Part shown: piece by piece, positions 4,745 through 5,721 of the stretch
Position numbering within the stretch: the first letter of the stretch is position 1
Layout: the number at the start of each line of letters is the position of its first letter
Assembly (NCBI GenBank): GCA_012511485.1
Contig: JAAZFZ010000229.1
Coordinates: 1 to 5,721 of the forward strand
Direction of reading: 5' to 3'
DNA: 5,721 nucleotides
Source of the DNA: Clostridiales bacterium
Lineage (GTDB): Bacteria > Bacillota > Clostridia > Oscillospirales > Acutalibacteraceae
The notes under the pieces: generated by a model
The model's database searches: none
Seen by the model: only the letters and a program-made list of their open reading frames with translations
What the model was told of the DNA's origin: nothing
Made by a program: the position numbers and the translations under genes

Positions 4745-5721
4745 TTCTCAAAATGTCTTGTAAAAATCTCGCTTTCTTCAAGCAGACTATCAACAGTATC
4801 AAATCCCAACCGATGAAGAAGCTCTATTACAAACGGGTTATCTATCGGAGTTTCATAGGTGGCGGAATTACCGTATTCGTTGACATTTATACGACCCTTA
4901 TCTCGATCAATAATTGATTTAGGACCGCCGACACAACCACCGACACAGCCCATTCCTTCAAAAAAGTTTGCATTTGTTTTGCCTGCAAGCAATTGATTAA
5001 TCATTGCTTTGCAGGCAGGCACTCCGTCTGCCTGCTGGGTGCGTATTTGGATGGGATTATTCGGGCTTAGCTTTTTTACCGTTCTTTCAACAGCCCAGCT
5101 AACTCCTTGTGTGCGGGCATATAAACGCCCTGCCCGTGAAGAATGGTCCTTCTCGCTTTCCTCCATATCCGCCGGATTAATATTCAATGCGTCAAAAATA
5201 TCCTTTGCCTCCTGAAATGTCAGCACATAGTCAATTGCTCCCGCAATGTCTAGTTCCCTTGCTTCGGATTTCTTTGCCATGCATGGCCCGAAAAAAACCG
5301 TCACTGCATCAGGATACAGGTGTTTTATCGTCCTCCCGCTTGCAACCATAGGTGACACCGAGCCGGGCACATGTGGCATCAGGTCATTATATATTTTCCT
5401 TATCATTGCAATCCAAATCGGGCAGCAGCAGCTTGTGAGCTGGAAGTCAGTTTCCTTCTTAATATTCCGATTGAATTCTAGCGATTCTTTCAGTGTCAAA
5501 ATATCCGCAAAAAGAGAAACCTCTATCATGCCGTCAAACCCTATTTTTTTTAATGCGGTTCTCAGCGTACCGGGAGTCGCCTTTTCAAACTGCCCGAGGA
5601 AAGCAGGCGCGACCAAAGCATATGAAAGCCCCTTGTTGCTTCTGACCGCATTAAGTGCAGGTATAATATCACGGCTTGCTGTCAGCTTTTCGGCAGGGCA
5701 GGCGTTAACGCAGGAGTAACA
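4738..5721 (-). CDS. Ferredoxin-domain Fe-hydrogenase-type protein, possibly sensory; 5' end missing
   Basis: The visible part is 327 residues, cut at the right edge, so the true start lies outside the window; TTG at 5616 is internal. It opens with CYSCVNACP, the last three cysteines and proline of a 4Fe-4S ferredoxin motif, and continues into the Fe-hydrogenase large-subunit domain. Its three H-cluster loops are visible: TSCCCPIW (visible residues 96-103), GPCMAKKSE (145-153) and FFEGMGCVGGCVGG (253-266). All four cysteines expected to hold the H-cluster cubane are kept. Differences from catalytic enzymes are a third Cys in the first loop and Gly where the second loop normally has Met (GPC rather than MPC). 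The protein ends soon after the domain, with no PAS, kinase or phosphatase module behind it. This fits a short putative sensory (HydS-like) type, but the role in H2 turnover or sensing is inferred. No maturation genes are in the window. Confidence 0.85.
   Translation of the reverse strand, partial: CYSCVNACPAEKLTASRDIIPALNAVRSNKGLSYALVAPAFLGQFEKATPGTLRTALKKIGFDGMIEVSLFADILTLKESLEFNRNIKKETDFQLTSCCCPIWIAMIRKIYNDLMPHVPGSVSPMVASGRTIKHLYPDAVTVFFGPCMAKKSEARELDIAGAIDYVLTFQEAKDIFDALNINPADMEESEKDHSSRAGRLYARTQGVSWAVERTVKKLSPNNPIQIRTQQADGVPACKAMINQLLAGKTNANFFEGMGCVGGCVGGPKSIIDRDKGRINVNEYGNSATYETPIDNPFVIELLHRLGFDTVDSLLEESEIFTRHFENQ

Noticed and set aside
4738..5616. Taking TTG at 5616 as the true start of the hydrogenase-like gene
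   Set aside because: The frame stays open to the window edge and encodes a ferredoxin cysteine motif upstream, so the TTG is an internal Leu codon.

Overview
The window looks like part of a chromosome from an anaerobic Firmicute of the class Clostridia, possibly a gut Oscillospirales-type bacterium. This rests on a Fe-hydrogenase-type protein, a Gram-positive-style lipoprotein, strong AGGAG-type ribosome binding sites, moderate-GC genes with AT-rich gaps, and the family flavour of the proteins. The lineage is an inference. No rRNA, tRNA, CRISPR array or intact mobile element is visible.

Layout, left to right. (1) 1-299, minus strand: the first 99 codons of a BMP/PnrA-type substrate-binding lipoprotein, which runs off the left edge. 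(2) 312-717: an AT-rich gap of about 400 bases with a candidate minus-strand promoter, two neat palindromes just upstream of the lipoprotein gene, and a possible decayed reading frame. (3) 718-750: a Rho-independent terminator that fits the minus strand and ends the sugar operon. (4) 804-3901, minus strand: a two-gene operon, xylulokinase (xylB) followed 86 bases later by a sugar isomerase of the L-fucose/L-arabinose isomerase superfamily. (5) 3902-4270: a gap holding a 58-codon remnant of a DMT/EamA permease and a good minus-strand promoter that would give xylB a leader of about 290 bases. (6) 4271-4744, plus strand: a hotdog-fold acyl-CoA thioesterase. (7) 4738-5721, minus strand: the C-terminal part of a ferredoxin plus Fe-hydrogenase protein, cut by the right edge and overlapping the thioesterase tail to tail by 7 bases.

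How the genes work together. The isomerase and kinase form a classic catabolic pair: aldose to ketose, then ketose to ketose phosphate feeding the pentose phosphate pathway. The kinase reads clearly as xylulokinase, but the isomerase is not the usual XylA fold, so the starting sugar is open. The BMP lipoprotein lies downstream on the same strand behind a terminator and its own apparent control region, so it is probably a separate unit; any link to the sugar pathway is unproven. The hydrogenase-like protein keeps the H-cluster cysteines but has altered loop residues that recall the putative sensory (HydS-like) enzymes. No wholly new system is evident. The most useful leads are the isomerase-kinase pairing, the altered hydrogenase loops, the unlisted permease remnant, and the palindromes before the lipoprotein gene.
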